11,495 bases of DNA from the NCBI GenBank assembly GCA_012274205.1, contig JAAOZY010000403.1, forward strand, positions 1-11,495, read 5' to 3'. Within the stretch, counting starts at the first letter, position 1, and each line of letters opens with the position of its first letter. The notes below the pieces were generated by a model. The model did no database searches and was not told the origin of the DNA. It saw only the letters and a program-made list of their open reading frames with translations. A program made the translations under genes and the position numbers. Source of the stretch: Betaproteobacteria bacterium. Its GTDB lineage: Bacteria > Pseudomonadota > Gammaproteobacteria > Burkholderiales > SG8-39. Of the stretch, positions 5,370 to 11,495 are shown piece by piece.

Positions 5370-6683
5370 ATGAGCTTCGCGCCGCGCACCCTGCTGTGGC
5401 GCTCCTTCCTGCTGATCAGCCTGCTGATGGTGATCTCGGCCACGGCCTGGTTCCAGATCCTGCGCAGCTACGAGCGCGAACCGCGCGCGCGGCAGCTGGC
5501 GCAGATGGTGGTGAGCGTGGTCAATCTCACCCGCGCCGCGCTGGTCACGGCGGAGGCGGACAAGCGGCGCGAACTGCTCACCGAGTTGTCCGAGCGCGAA
5601 GGCATACGCGTCTATCCGGCCGAGCCCGGCGACACGCTGACGCCATCGCCGGAATCGCCCTTCGTGGAGCTGCTGCATGCGGAAGTGAGCCGCCGCCTGG
5701 GCGAAGACACGCGCTTTGCCAACGGCCTCGGCGGGCTGCGCGGATTCTTCATCAGCTTTCGCATCGACGGCGACGAGTACTGGGTGATGCTGCCGCGCGA
5801 GCGCATCGAGCGGCCGTTTCCGTGGCAATGGCTGGGCTGGACCGCGCTCGCGCTGCTGCTGTCCCTCATGGGCGCATGGCTGATCGTGTCGCGCATCAAC
5901 CGCCCGCTGAAGGCGCTGGCCGCGGCCGCGGCCGACATCGGCAAGGGCAAGATGCCGGCGCCGCTGCCCGAAGCCGGGCCGGCCGAGATCGAAACCCTGG
6001 CGCGCTCGTTCAACCAGATGTCGCGCGACCTCGCGCGCCTCGATGCCGACCGCGCGCTGATCCTCGCCGGGGTGTCGCACGACCTGCGCACGCCGCTGTC
6101 GCGCCTGCGCCTGTCGACGGAGATGAGCCACAGCGAAGACAAGGAGGAAATGATCGCCGACATCGCCGAAATGGATTCCATCATCGGCCAGTTTCTCGAC
6201 TTTGCGCGCGCCGAAAGCGACGAGCCGGCCGAGCCAGCCGACCTCGCGGCGCTGGCGCGCGAAGTGGTGGAGCGCGCGCAGCGCCTCGGCCACGAAGTGC
6301 AGGCGGTGCTCGCGCCGGTGCCGGAGCAGCCGCTGCGGCGCCTGGGCATCAAGCGCCTGATTTCCAACCTGGTGGACAATGCGCTCGCCTACGGCGGCAA
6401 GGACGTGTGCGTGGCCGTGCGCGCCGAGAATGGCAGGCTGATCGTCGAAGTGCTCGACCGCGGGCCGGGCATCCCGCCGGCTGAGGCCGAGCGCCTGAAG
6501 CAGCCGTTCACGCGCCTGGAGCAGGCGCGCAGCGGCAAGGGCGGCTCCGGCCTCGGCCTGGCGATCGTCGATCGCATCGCACGCCACCACGGCGGCACGC
6601 TGGAGCTGCTTCCGCGCGAGGGCGGCGGCCTGATTGCGCGCGTGAACCTGCCGCTGCGGCAGGGCGTGCAGCCGGGCGGCTGA
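5370..6683 (+). CDS. envZ: Sensor histidine kinase EnvZ (RisS-like)
   Basis: This is a 437-residue inner-membrane kinase that phosphorylates the OmpR protein encoded just upstream. Order of parts: TM1 (~residues 9-30), a periplasmic sensor region (~31-148), TM2 (~152-172, LGWTALALLLSLMGAWLIV), a HAMP linker starting RINRPLKAL, and the DHp helix with phospho-acceptor His237 in AGVSHDLRTPLSRLRL. The ATPase domain follows with the N-box NLVDNA (Asn337), DRGPGIP (Asp363) and GGSGLGLAIV. All kinase and phosphatase motifs are intact. The start ATG 5370 gives the expected short cytoplasmic N-tail; upstream in-frame codons overlap ompR out of frame. The periplasmic part is of EnvZ-like length, and the signal cannot be deduced. 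The operon ends convergently with the minus-strand small gene only 35 bp on, with no obvious terminator. Confidence 0.94.
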   Translation: MSFAPRTLLWRSFLLISLLMVISATAWFQILRSYEREPRARQLAQMVVSVVNLTRAALVTAEADKRRELLTELSEREGIRVYPAEPGDTLTPSPESPFVELLHAEVSRRLGEDTRFANGLGGLRGFFISFRIDGDEYWVMLPRERIERPFPWQWLGWTALALLLSLMGAWLIVSRINRPLKALAAAAADIGKGKMPAPLPEAGPAEIETLARSFNQMSRDLARLDADRALILAGVSHDLRTPLSRLRLSTEMSHSEDKEEMIADIAEMDSIIGQFLDFARAESDEPAEPADLAALAREVVERAQRLGHEVQAVLAPVPEQPLRRLGIKRLISNLVDNALAYGGKDVCVAVRAENGRLIVEVLDRGPGIPPAEAERLKQPFTRLEQARSGKGGSGLGLAIVDRIARHHGGTLELLPREGGGLIARVNLPLRQGVQPGG

Positions 6684-6718
6684 CACGCCGCGCGGTCAGA
6701 TCGATTACCCCGCCGGTA

Positions 6719-6901
6719 CTATCCGCCGTCGTTTTCCGGCCTTGCTTCCTGAATATTCTCGAACAATCGCCTGATCTGCGGATCCGCCACCTTCAACAGC
6801 GCCGGATCAGACTGATAGGCGAGCAGGATGAAGGCGCGATTCTCCTCGATCTCGCGCAGGAGCTGAAGGTTCTCTTCCGGCGTCAATTCAATCCGCGCCA
6901 T
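6719..6901 (-). CDS. 60-residue helical protein of unknown function, partner of the nucleotidyltransferase gene
   Basis: This is a short, charged, probably all-helical protein (MARIELTPEENLQLLREIEE at the start, ending EARPENDGG) with no signal peptide or membrane segment. ATG 6901 was chosen because AAAGGG lies about 5 nt upstream; a TTG at 6916 would add five residues that are encoded by that RBS. It overlaps the 3' end of the nucleotidyltransferase gene by 14 nt, which implies translational coupling and joint function. I do not recognise the family. A small acidic/helical product coupled to an MNT-fold gene could be an antitoxin-like or regulatory partner, but that rests on arrangement alone. 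Confidence 0.65.
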   Translation of the reverse strand: MARIELTPEENLQLLREIEENRAFILLAYQSDPALLKVADPQIRRLFENIQEARPENDGG

Positions 6902-7400
6902 CCTGCCCTTTCGCAAGCTGCAGCTTGATGCGGCGCAACTCTTCGATATCCAGCACGTCCCTGCTCCGGCCCGTCCCGGTTTTCAGGGCTATCAGGTCGT
7001 CGATGCTCGCCACCGGAATCGACAGCGACCCGACGCGCTTGACGACGGCGTTGCGCTTGAGCTGGTCGAACGCAACCACCGGTCGCAACAGCACGTCGAT
7101 GACGGTCGCCATCGTCTCCGGCCCGCGCAAGGCGAACGCCAGCATGCCCTTTTCGTGATGCCATCGGTCGATAAGCGCAGAGTCGCGCAGCGAGTCGATC
7201 GGAATCGGCAGCACCGGCTCGAGGTTTGCGCGCTTGGCGCAGTCGAGAAATTTCGAAACATTCTCGTCGTCCAATGCCAACACCACGTCCACATCCATGG
7301 TGACGCGCTGGTAGCCATGCAGGGCAACCGCAAGGCCGCCGATCAGAACGTAGTCGATCTTGCCATTGGATAGGGTCGCAAGCAGTTCGTACATGCCCAT
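6888..7400 (-). CDS. Nucleotidyltransferase-fold protein (AbiEii/DUF6036-like)
   Basis: This is a 170-residue protein with the polymerase-beta-type nucleotidyltransferase core: LIGGLAVALHG (Gly21-Gly22), the metal-binding pair Asp36-x-Asp38 in TMDVDVVL, and a candidate third acid, Asp102 (TVIDVLL). The C-terminal part (IASIDDLIALKTG-type segment followed by RSRDVLDIEELR) is typical of the AbiEii / DUF6036 group, some of which are toxins that modify tRNA or proteins with nucleotides. Others are housekeeping or orphan genes of unknown target. No HEPN or AbiEi antitoxin gene is adjacent; instead a 60-codon gene overlaps the 3' end. Starts at 7400 and 7394 are both possible and neither has a good RBS. 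A perfect 10-bp palindrome lies just upstream at 7416-7425. Confidence 0.8.
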   Translation of the reverse strand: MGMYELLATLSNGKIDYVLIGGLAVALHGYQRVTMDVDVVLALDDENVSKFLDCAKRANLEPVLPIPIDSLRDSALIDRWHHEKGMLAFALRGPETMATVIDVLLRPVVAFDQLKRNAVVKRVGSLSIPVASIDDLIALKTGTGRSRDVLDIEELRRIKLQLAKGQDGAD

Positions 7401-7415
7401 GGTGGGAGTGTACCC

Positions 7416-7425
7416 AGTCCGGACT
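7416..7425. promoter_or_regulatory. 10-bp palindrome upstream of the nucleotidyltransferase gene
   Basis: AGTCCGGACT is a perfect palindrome 16 bp upstream of the start codon. On the - strand a TACACT that could act as a -10 follows it. It is a possible operator of a self-regulated gene pair, but too short to be sure. Confidence 0.25.
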
Positions 7426-7546
7426 TCCCCCGCTATCGGCCCATCAATTCACGGGAGGATACCGGTCGGGAGTACTTTGTCGCTTTCCGCATTGCCGCGG
7501 ACTACCCGGCTCATGCCACCCCGATGCGCGAGAAGACGGACGCGCG

Positions 7547-8080
7547 TCAGTCCGCCGCTGCCGGAAAGCGCTGCAACACCTGATAAGTAACGCGGCCCTC
7601 GACGCGCGTCGAGCCGATCAGCGCGAAATCGCGCGCTTCCCACTCCAGCGAAACCCAGGCCGGCGTGTCCGGCGGTCCGCCCGCATTGCGCACCAGCGTC
7701 ACGTGAGAAACGAAGGGCTTGGGGTCGTAGCGTATGCCCGCCGCTTCGAGGCGCGCGCGCAGCTCGGCGACCAGGGCCGTGAGCGCCGGCGGGTCCGCGC
7801 CCGCGCCGCACCAGAGGATGCGATTGTGTTTCCAGTAGCCGGCGCGATCGAGCGCGAGGCGGAACGGCTCGACGCGCACTTCGGCGGCAAGCGCTTTGAT
7901 TCCGGGCAGAAGCGCCGCGTCGGTATCGCCGAGGAAGGCCAACGTGAGGTGGATGTTCTCGCGCCGCATCGCGCGGCCGCGTCCGGCGGCGTGCGTTGCC
8001 CACGCCGCGAGCCGCGCTTGCAGCTCCGCATCCGGCCACAGCGCGAAGAACAGCCGCGCGCCTGCGCCGGCGTGCTCCAT
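7547..8080 (-). CDS. thpR: RNA 2',3'-cyclic phosphodiesterase
   Basis: This is a 177-residue member of the 2H phosphoesterase superfamily (LigT/ThpR), which opens 2',3'-cyclic phosphates on RNA ends and in vitro can ligate tRNA halves. The two catalytic HxT motifs are intact: His44-Leu-Thr46 in IHLTLAFLG and His126-Val-Thr128 in SHVTLVRN, in the usual half-and-half spacing. RLFFALWPD at the N-terminus is also characteristic. The length is normal for the family and the protein is cytoplasmic. The start lies only 4 nt after the fabB stop, so it is probably translated from the fabA-fabB transcript. Its link to fatty-acid synthesis is not obvious, and co-transcription may be incidental. Confidence 0.92.
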   Translation of the reverse strand: MEHAGAGARLFFALWPDAELQARLAAWATHAAGRGRAMRRENIHLTLAFLGDTDAALLPGIKALAAEVRVEPFRLALDRAGYWKHNRILWCGAGADPPALTALVAELRARLEAAGIRYDPKPFVSHVTLVRNAGGPPDTPAWVSLEWEARDFALIGSTRVEGRVTYQVLQRFPAAAD

Positions 8081-8084
8081 CGCT

Positions 8085-9302
8085 TCAGTTCTTCAGGCGG
8101 CGGAATACCAGGCAGGCGTTGGTGCCGCCGAAGCCGAAGCTGTTCGACATCACCGTGTTGAGGCCGGCGCCGTCGACGCGCTCGCGCACGATGGGCATGC
8201 CCTCGCCCGCCGGATCCAGCCTCTCGATATTGGCCGAGGCGCAGACGAAGTCGTATTCCAGCATCAGCAGCGAATAGATCACCTCGGTCACGCCGGCTGC
8301 GCCCTGCGCATGCCCGGTGAGCGACTTGGTCGAGCTGATCAGCGGCATCCTCGCGCCGAACACTTCGCGCACCGCCTCCAGCTCCTTCGGGTCGCCGACG
8401 GGCGTGCTGGTGCCGTGGGTATTGAGGTAGTCGACCGGCGTATCCACGCCGGCGAGCGCCATGCGCATGCAGCGCACCGCGCCTTCGCCCGAGGGCTGCA
8501 CCATGTCGAAACCGTCCGAAGTCGCGCCGTAGCCGACGAGTTCGGCGTAGATTTTCGCGCCGCGCGCGCGCGCATGCTCGAGCTCTTCCAGCACCACCAC
8601 GCCGCCGCCGCCCGAAACCACGAAGCCATCGCGGTCGGCATCGTAGGCGCGCGATGCCCGGGTCGGGGTGTCGTTGTACTTCGCGGACAGCGCGCCCATG
8701 GCGTCGAACAGCATCGACAGATACGGATGCACCTCCTCGCCGCCGCCGGCGAAGACGATATCCTGCTTGTCCCACTGGATCTGCTCGTAGGCATTGCCGA
8801 TGCAGTGCGCGCTGGTGGAGCAGGCGGAGCTGATCGAGTAGTTCATGCCCTTGATGCGGAACGGCGTGGCGAGGCAGGCCGAGGTGGTGCTCGACATGCA
8901 GCGCGGCACCATGTAGGGGCCGACGCGCTTCACGCCTTTGGCGCGCATCAGGTCGGCCGCTTCGACCTGGTTCTCGGGCGAGCCGCCGCCCGAACCGACG
9001 ATCAGCCCGGTGCGCTCGTTCGATACCATGCTCTCCGGCAGGCCCGAGTCGGCGATGGCCTGGGTCATTGCGATGTAGGTGAACGCCGCCGCGTCGCCCA
9101 TGAAGCGCAGCAGCTTGCGGTCGATCAGCTCTTCGGTTTTCACGCGCACCGGGCCGTGCACCTGCGAGCGAAAGCCCAGGGCCTGGTACTCGGGTGCCGC
9201 TTCGATGCCGCTGCGGCCTGCGCGCAGCGAGGCCAGCACCTCGTCCTTGTTGGTGCCGATGCTGGAAACTATTCCCAATCCGGTGACGACGACGCGGCGC
9301 AT
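8085..9302 (-). CDS. fabB: 3-oxoacyl-[acyl-carrier-protein] synthase I (KAS I)
   Basis: This is a 405-residue condensing enzyme that elongates acyl-ACP with malonyl-ACP. With FabA upstream it is the KAS I needed to extend cis-3-decenoyl-ACP in anaerobic unsaturated fatty-acid synthesis. The catalytic triad is at expected positions: Cys161 (SSACSTSAHC), His296 (NTHGTSTPVGDP) and His331 (KSLTGHAQGAAG), with the conserved Lys326. The C-terminal SNSFGFGGTNACL loop is present. The start is ATG 9302 (MRRVVVTGLG), with GAGGTAA upstream; an in-frame ATG at 9365 would run into fabA. The gap to the fabA stop is 10 bp, a clear operon. FabB rather than FabF is assigned from the fabA pairing and the sequence type. 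Confidence 0.95.
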   Translation of the reverse strand: MRRVVVTGLGIVSSIGTNKDEVLASLRAGRSGIEAAPEYQALGFRSQVHGPVRVKTEELIDRKLLRFMGDAAAFTYIAMTQAIADSGLPESMVSNERTGLIVGSGGGSPENQVEAADLMRAKGVKRVGPYMVPRCMSSTTSACLATPFRIKGMNYSISSACSTSAHCIGNAYEQIQWDKQDIVFAGGGEEVHPYLSMLFDAMGALSAKYNDTPTRASRAYDADRDGFVVSGGGGVVVLEELEHARARGAKIYAELVGYGATSDGFDMVQPSGEGAVRCMRMALAGVDTPVDYLNTHGTSTPVGDPKELEAVREVFGARMPLISSTKSLTGHAQGAAGVTEVIYSLLMLEYDFVCASANIERLDPAGEGMPIVRERVDGAGLNTVMSNSFGFGGTNACLVFRRLKN

Positions 9303-9312
9303 GGCGGTTACC

Positions 9313-9828
9313 TCAAAATCCCTCGGTGGATGTGAACAGCCCGACCTGCAGGTCCTTGCCTGCATAGATATCGCGACCGTCGACTTCCATCGCGGCGTCC
9401 GCGATACCCATCACCAGCTTGCGCAGGATCACGCGCTTCATGCTAATACGATAGGTGATCTTCTTCGCGCTCGGCAACACTTGGCCGCTGAATTTGACCT
9501 CGCCGCAGCCCAGCGCGCGACCACGCCCCTTGCCCCCCATCCAGCCCAGGTAAAAACCGATCAGCTGCCACATCGCGTCCAGCCCGAGGCAGCCGGGCAT
9601 CACCGGGTCGCCCTGAAAATGGCAGGCGAAAAACCACAGGTCCGGGCGCAGGTCGAGCTCGGCGACGACTTCCCCCTTGCCGTAGGCGCCGCCTTTCTCG
9701 CTGATATAAATGATGCGGTCGAACATCAGCATCGGCGGCAGCGGCAGCTGCGCATTGCCCGCGCCGAACATTTCGCCGCGCCCGCAGGCGAGCAGCTGCT
9801 CGTAGCTGAAACTGGATTTTTTGGTCAA
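9313..9828 (-). CDS. fabA: 3-hydroxydecanoyl-[ACP] dehydratase/isomerase, TTG start
   Basis: This bifunctional enzyme dehydrates 3-hydroxydecanoyl-ACP and isomerises trans-2- to cis-3-decenoyl-ACP, the branch point to unsaturated fatty acids. Hallmarks are GRGEMFG, the active-site His70 in FFACHFQGDPVMPGCLGLD with Asp84, MWQLIGFYLGW, and GEVKFSGQVLP. The start was set at TTG 9828. That gives 171 residues, essentially the E. coli length and numbering, and GAGGAAG sits 8 nt upstream (9837-9843). The ATG at 9888 would add 20 unrelated residues. A TATACT (- strand, 9890-9895) overlaps its position and would start transcription downstream of it. It is the first gene of fabA-fabB-thpR. Confidence 0.95.
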   Translation of the reverse strand: MTKKSSFSYEQLLACGRGEMFGAGNAQLPLPPMLMFDRIIYISEKGGAYGKGEVVAELDLRPDLWFFACHFQGDPVMPGCLGLDAMWQLIGFYLGWMGGKGRGRALGCGEVKFSGQVLPSAKKITYRISMKRVILRKLVMGIADAAMEVDGRDIYAGKDLQVGLFTSTEGF

Positions 9829-9889
9829 AGCGCTGGCTTCCTCAGAAAAGTTCGGGGTGCCGCGGCTGGCGTGCCCGGAATCGAGCATA

Positions 9890-9895
9890 AGTATA
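9890..9895 (-). promoter_or_regulatory. Candidate -10 element of the fabA-fabB-thpR operon
   Basis: TATACT on the - strand differs from the consensus at one base and would start RNA near 9883, about 55 nt before the TTG start. No good -35 hexamer is seen at 16-19 bp upstream, so an activator may be needed. Confidence 0.4.
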
Positions 9896-9924
9896 AAGGC
9901 TTTTCAGGTGCGCCCCGCCTCAGT

Positions 9925-9997
9925 GTTGTTTTCGATATGAGGGGATTACTCCCCTCATGCTCCCCTGACTTGCGCCCTGAAAAATTTCATTTTGCAA
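9925..9997 (+). repeat. Dispersed ~73-bp repeat, copy B
   Basis: This is the second copy of the repeat seen inverted at 4368-4440. It lies in the 176-bp gap between the ispF stop and the fabA start codon. This copy keeps a perfect stem: ATGAGGGGA (9937-9945) and TCCCCTCAT (9950-9958) around TTAC. It ends in ATTTTGCAA. It has no coding potential. It may also act as a bidirectional barrier between ispF and fabA, though no T-tract follows on either strand. Confidence 0.8.
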
Positions 9998-10004
9998 GGG
10001 GGGC

Positions 10005-10481
10005 TCAGACTGCCCAGTTGAGCAAGACGACGGCCTGTGCCGCGATGCCGTCGCCGCGCCCGGTGAATCCGAGCCGCTCGGTGGTGGTGGCCTTGATGTT
10101 GATCTGGCCGCGCGACAGGCCGAGATCGGCCGCGATATTGTTCACCATCGCGTCGATGTGCGGCGCCATTTTCGGCGCCTGGGCGATGATGGTGGCGTCC
10201 AGGTTGACGATGCGGTAGCCCGCCTCCTGCACCAGCGCGCTCACCTCGCGCAGCAGCACGCGGCTGTCGGCGTCCTTGTAACGCGCATCGCTGTCCGGGA
10301 AATGCGCGCCGATGTCGCCCATGGCCGCGGCGCCGAGCAGCGCGTCGCACAGCGCATGCAGCAATACGTCGGCATCCGAGTGCCCATCCAGGCCTTTTTC
10401 GCAGGGTATGTGCACACCACCGATGATCAGCTTGCGCCCGGGCACCAGCGCGTGTACGTCGAATCCCTGCCCTACTCTCAT
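10005..10481 (-). CDS. ispF: 2-C-methyl-D-erythritol 2,4-cyclodiphosphate synthase
   Basis: This is a 158-residue enzyme of the MEP isoprenoid pathway. It cyclises CDP-methylerythritol 2-phosphate with release of CMP and acts as a trimer in the cytoplasm. Zinc ligands Asp8 and His10 (GQGFDVHAL) and His42 (GHSDADVLLHAL) are at their canonical positions; GDIGAHFPDSD and IKATTTERLGFTGRGDGIAA are the family signatures. The start ATG 10481 overlaps the ispD stop as ATGA, so the two are translationally coupled. A longer open frame reaching to 10691 is only overlap with ispD. The length is normal. Confidence 0.97.
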   Translation of the reverse strand: MRVGQGFDVHALVPGRKLIIGGVHIPCEKGLDGHSDADVLLHALCDALLGAAAMGDIGAHFPDSDARYKDADSRVLLREVSALVQEAGYRIVNLDATIIAQAPKMAPHIDAMVNNIAADLGLSRGQINIKATTTERLGFTGRGDGIAAQAVVLLNWAV

Positions 10482-11179
10482 GTGCGCGCCTCCCGGCTGC
10501 GCAGTATGGACTGCGCCAGCTGCAGGTCCTCCGCGTAGGTCACTTTGAGGTTGGCCGCCGAACCCTGCACCAGCTTCGGCTTCAGCCCAAGAGCCTCGAC
10601 CGCGCCGGCTTCGTCGCTCAACTTCGCCGTGCCGCCCAGCGCTTCCAGCAGCAGGCCGTGGCGGAACATCTGCGGCGTCTGCGCCTGCCACAGCTGTTCG
10701 CGCGGCTCGGTCGCCTGGATGCGGCCGGCAAAGTCGGCGCGCTTGAGCGTATCGGCCACCGGCACCGCGAGTATACCGCCGACCTCGTCCGCCGCGAGCG
10801 TATCGAGCAGGCGCCGCAGTTCGCGCGGCGCGAGGCAGGGCCGCGCGGCGTCGTGCACCAGGATCCAGTCGTCGGGCTCGATCGCGGAGGACGCGGCGAC
10901 CAAGCCGTTCAACACGCTGTCGTGGCGCGTCGCGCCGCCGCAGTACAGCGGCGCGACGCGCTCGCCGAATTCGCCCCAGGCATATCGCTTGAATTCATCG
11001 TCCGTCGGGGCGAGCACCACGAACACGGTGTCGATGCGCGCATCCGCCAGCAGCGCGCTCACGCTGTGATAGAGCATCGGCCGCCCGAGCACCTCGAGAT
11101 ATTGCTTGGGTTTGGCCTGGCCCATGCGCTCGCCTGCGCCTGCGGCCGCGACCAGACCAAAAAACCGCTCGGACGTCAT
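10478..11179 (-). CDS. ispD: 2-C-methyl-D-erythritol 4-phosphate cytidylyltransferase
   Basis: This is a 233-residue nucleotidyltransferase that couples CTP to methylerythritol 4-phosphate, the third step of the MEP pathway and upstream of IspF. Seen in sequence are the Rossmann-like CTP-binding motif GLVAAAGAGERMGQAKPKQY (residues ~8-27), VHDAARPCL (Asp110, Arg113), and GATRHDSVLNGL. The start ATG 11179 matches the family N-terminus; the open frame continues upstream to 11359 with unrelated residues. No strong Shine-Dalgarno is visible. It is divergent from mfd with a 126-bp shared upstream region, and coupled to ispF by a 4-nt overlap. The arrangement mfd / ispD-ispF is common in betaproteobacteria. 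Confidence 0.97.
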   Translation of the reverse strand: MTSERFFGLVAAAGAGERMGQAKPKQYLEVLGRPMLYHSVSALLADARIDTVFVVLAPTDDEFKRYAWGEFGERVAPLYCGGATRHDSVLNGLVAASSAIEPDDWILVHDAARPCLAPRELRRLLDTLAADEVGGILAVPVADTLKRADFAGRIQATEPREQLWQAQTPQMFRHGLLLEALGGTAKLSDEAGAVEALGLKPKLVQGSAANLKVTYAEDLQLAQSILRSREART

Positions 11180-11212
11180 TGTTTTTTCATCATAAATGCC
11201 TGCCGGAGCCGT

Positions 11213-11218
11213 TATAAT
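11213..11218 (+). promoter_or_regulatory. Perfect -10 hexamer in the ispD/mfd divergent region
   Basis: TATAAT on the + strand could drive mfd, with a start near 11225. Its reverse strand also offers TATTAT (11214-11219) with CTGACA 19 bp upstream, a plausible promoter for ispD-ispF. The two elements overlap, so the divergent genes may compete for polymerase. Confidence 0.5.
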
Positions 11219-11305
11219 ACAGCTTAGTGAAACTATGATGTCAGCCGAATCGCCTACCCCAGGGCAGCGCCGTGCAAGGCCCCGCCCGTGGCCCTCTTTT
11301 TCCCG

Positions 11306-11495
11306 ATGAACTCCGAGCACACGCCGACGCTGCAACAGCGCCGCTATACCCAGCTGCACGGCTCCGCCGACGCGCTCGCGCTGGCGCGCCTGGCGGCGCA
11401 GGCGAAGCCCCTGATTGTTTTCTGCGCGTCGGCGCTGGACGCGCAGCGCCTGCTCGAGGAAATTCCCTATTTCGCCCCGGAGCTCGCGGTAAACC
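11306..11495 (+). CDS. mfd: Transcription-repair coupling factor Mfd, N-terminal fragment
   Basis: The first ~63 codons are present, cut by the window end. The stretch RYTQLHGSADALALARLAAQ followed by LIVFCASALDAQRLLEEIPYF is the start of the UvrB-homology module of betaproteobacterial Mfd, the ATPase that removes stalled RNA polymerase and recruits UvrA. ATG 11306 gives the usual short leader but has no visible RBS. An in-frame GTG at 11288, with AAGG further upstream, would add six residues and is an alternative. Motor motifs lie outside the window. Its position divergent to ispD supports the call. Confidence 0.85.
   Translation, partial: MNSEHTPTLQQRRYTQLHGSADALALARLAAQAKPLIVFCASALDAQRLLEEIPYFAPELAVN

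Noticed and set aside
5082..6686. 534-codon antisense open frame opposite ompR-envZ
   Set aside because: Shadow of high-GC coding sequence; Arg/Ala/Gln/His-rich with no recognisable domain.
7896..9335. 479-codon + strand open frame opposite fabB and thpR
   Set aside because: Shadow frame; the - strand frames have intact catalytic motifs of FabB and ThpR.

Overview
The window looks like a chromosomal segment of a GC-rich betaproteobacterium, probably Burkholderiales or a relative. Three things suggest this: strong G/C bias at third codon positions, the run mfd / ispD-ispF close to an OmpR/EnvZ (RisA/RisS-like) two-component system, and the protein sequences themselves. The genus cannot be fixed from the sequence alone.

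Layout. Positions 1-2583 (+ strand) hold the 3' part of an M20D amidohydrolase, a bacteriohemerythrin gene interrupted by an in-frame TAA just before its last two iron ligands, and a complete carboxypeptidase-G2-like M20 peptidase. Positions 2584-3392 look foreign: 337 bp of hairpin-rich DNA without a convincing gene, then a noticeably A/T-richer gene for a stand-alone C39-like cysteine peptidase fold. The stop codon of that gene runs straight into a sequence with the architecture of an integron attC site, so it is probably an orphan gene cassette with no integrase in view. Positions 3393-3991 carry a second, intact bacteriohemerythrin behind a candidate FNR/DNR-type operator. Positions 4020-4337 (- strand) encode a small secreted protein of unknown function. 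Its upstream region, shared with the divergent ompR-envZ operon (4592-6683, +), contains a 21-bp palindrome, one copy of a dispersed ~73-bp repeat and a candidate OmpR-type direct repeat.

From 6719 to 11179 everything is on the - strand: a nucleotidyltransferase-fold gene overlapping a 60-codon partner (a possible toxin-antitoxin-like pair), the fabA-fabB-thpR cluster, and ispD-ispF joined by an ATGA overlap. At the right edge the divergent mfd gene begins (+) and is cut by the window end.

How the genes work together. FabA and FabB form the anaerobic route to unsaturated fatty acids. IspD and IspF are two steps of the MEP isoprenoid pathway. OmpR/EnvZ is an envelope-stress or osmosensing phosphorelay. 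The two hemerythrins are oxygen/NO-binding di-iron proteins, one seemingly decaying and one intact. The most unusual observations are the attC-like site behind the C39-like gene, the nonsense-interrupted hemerythrin, and the previously unannotated ~73-bp repeat present twice in the window.
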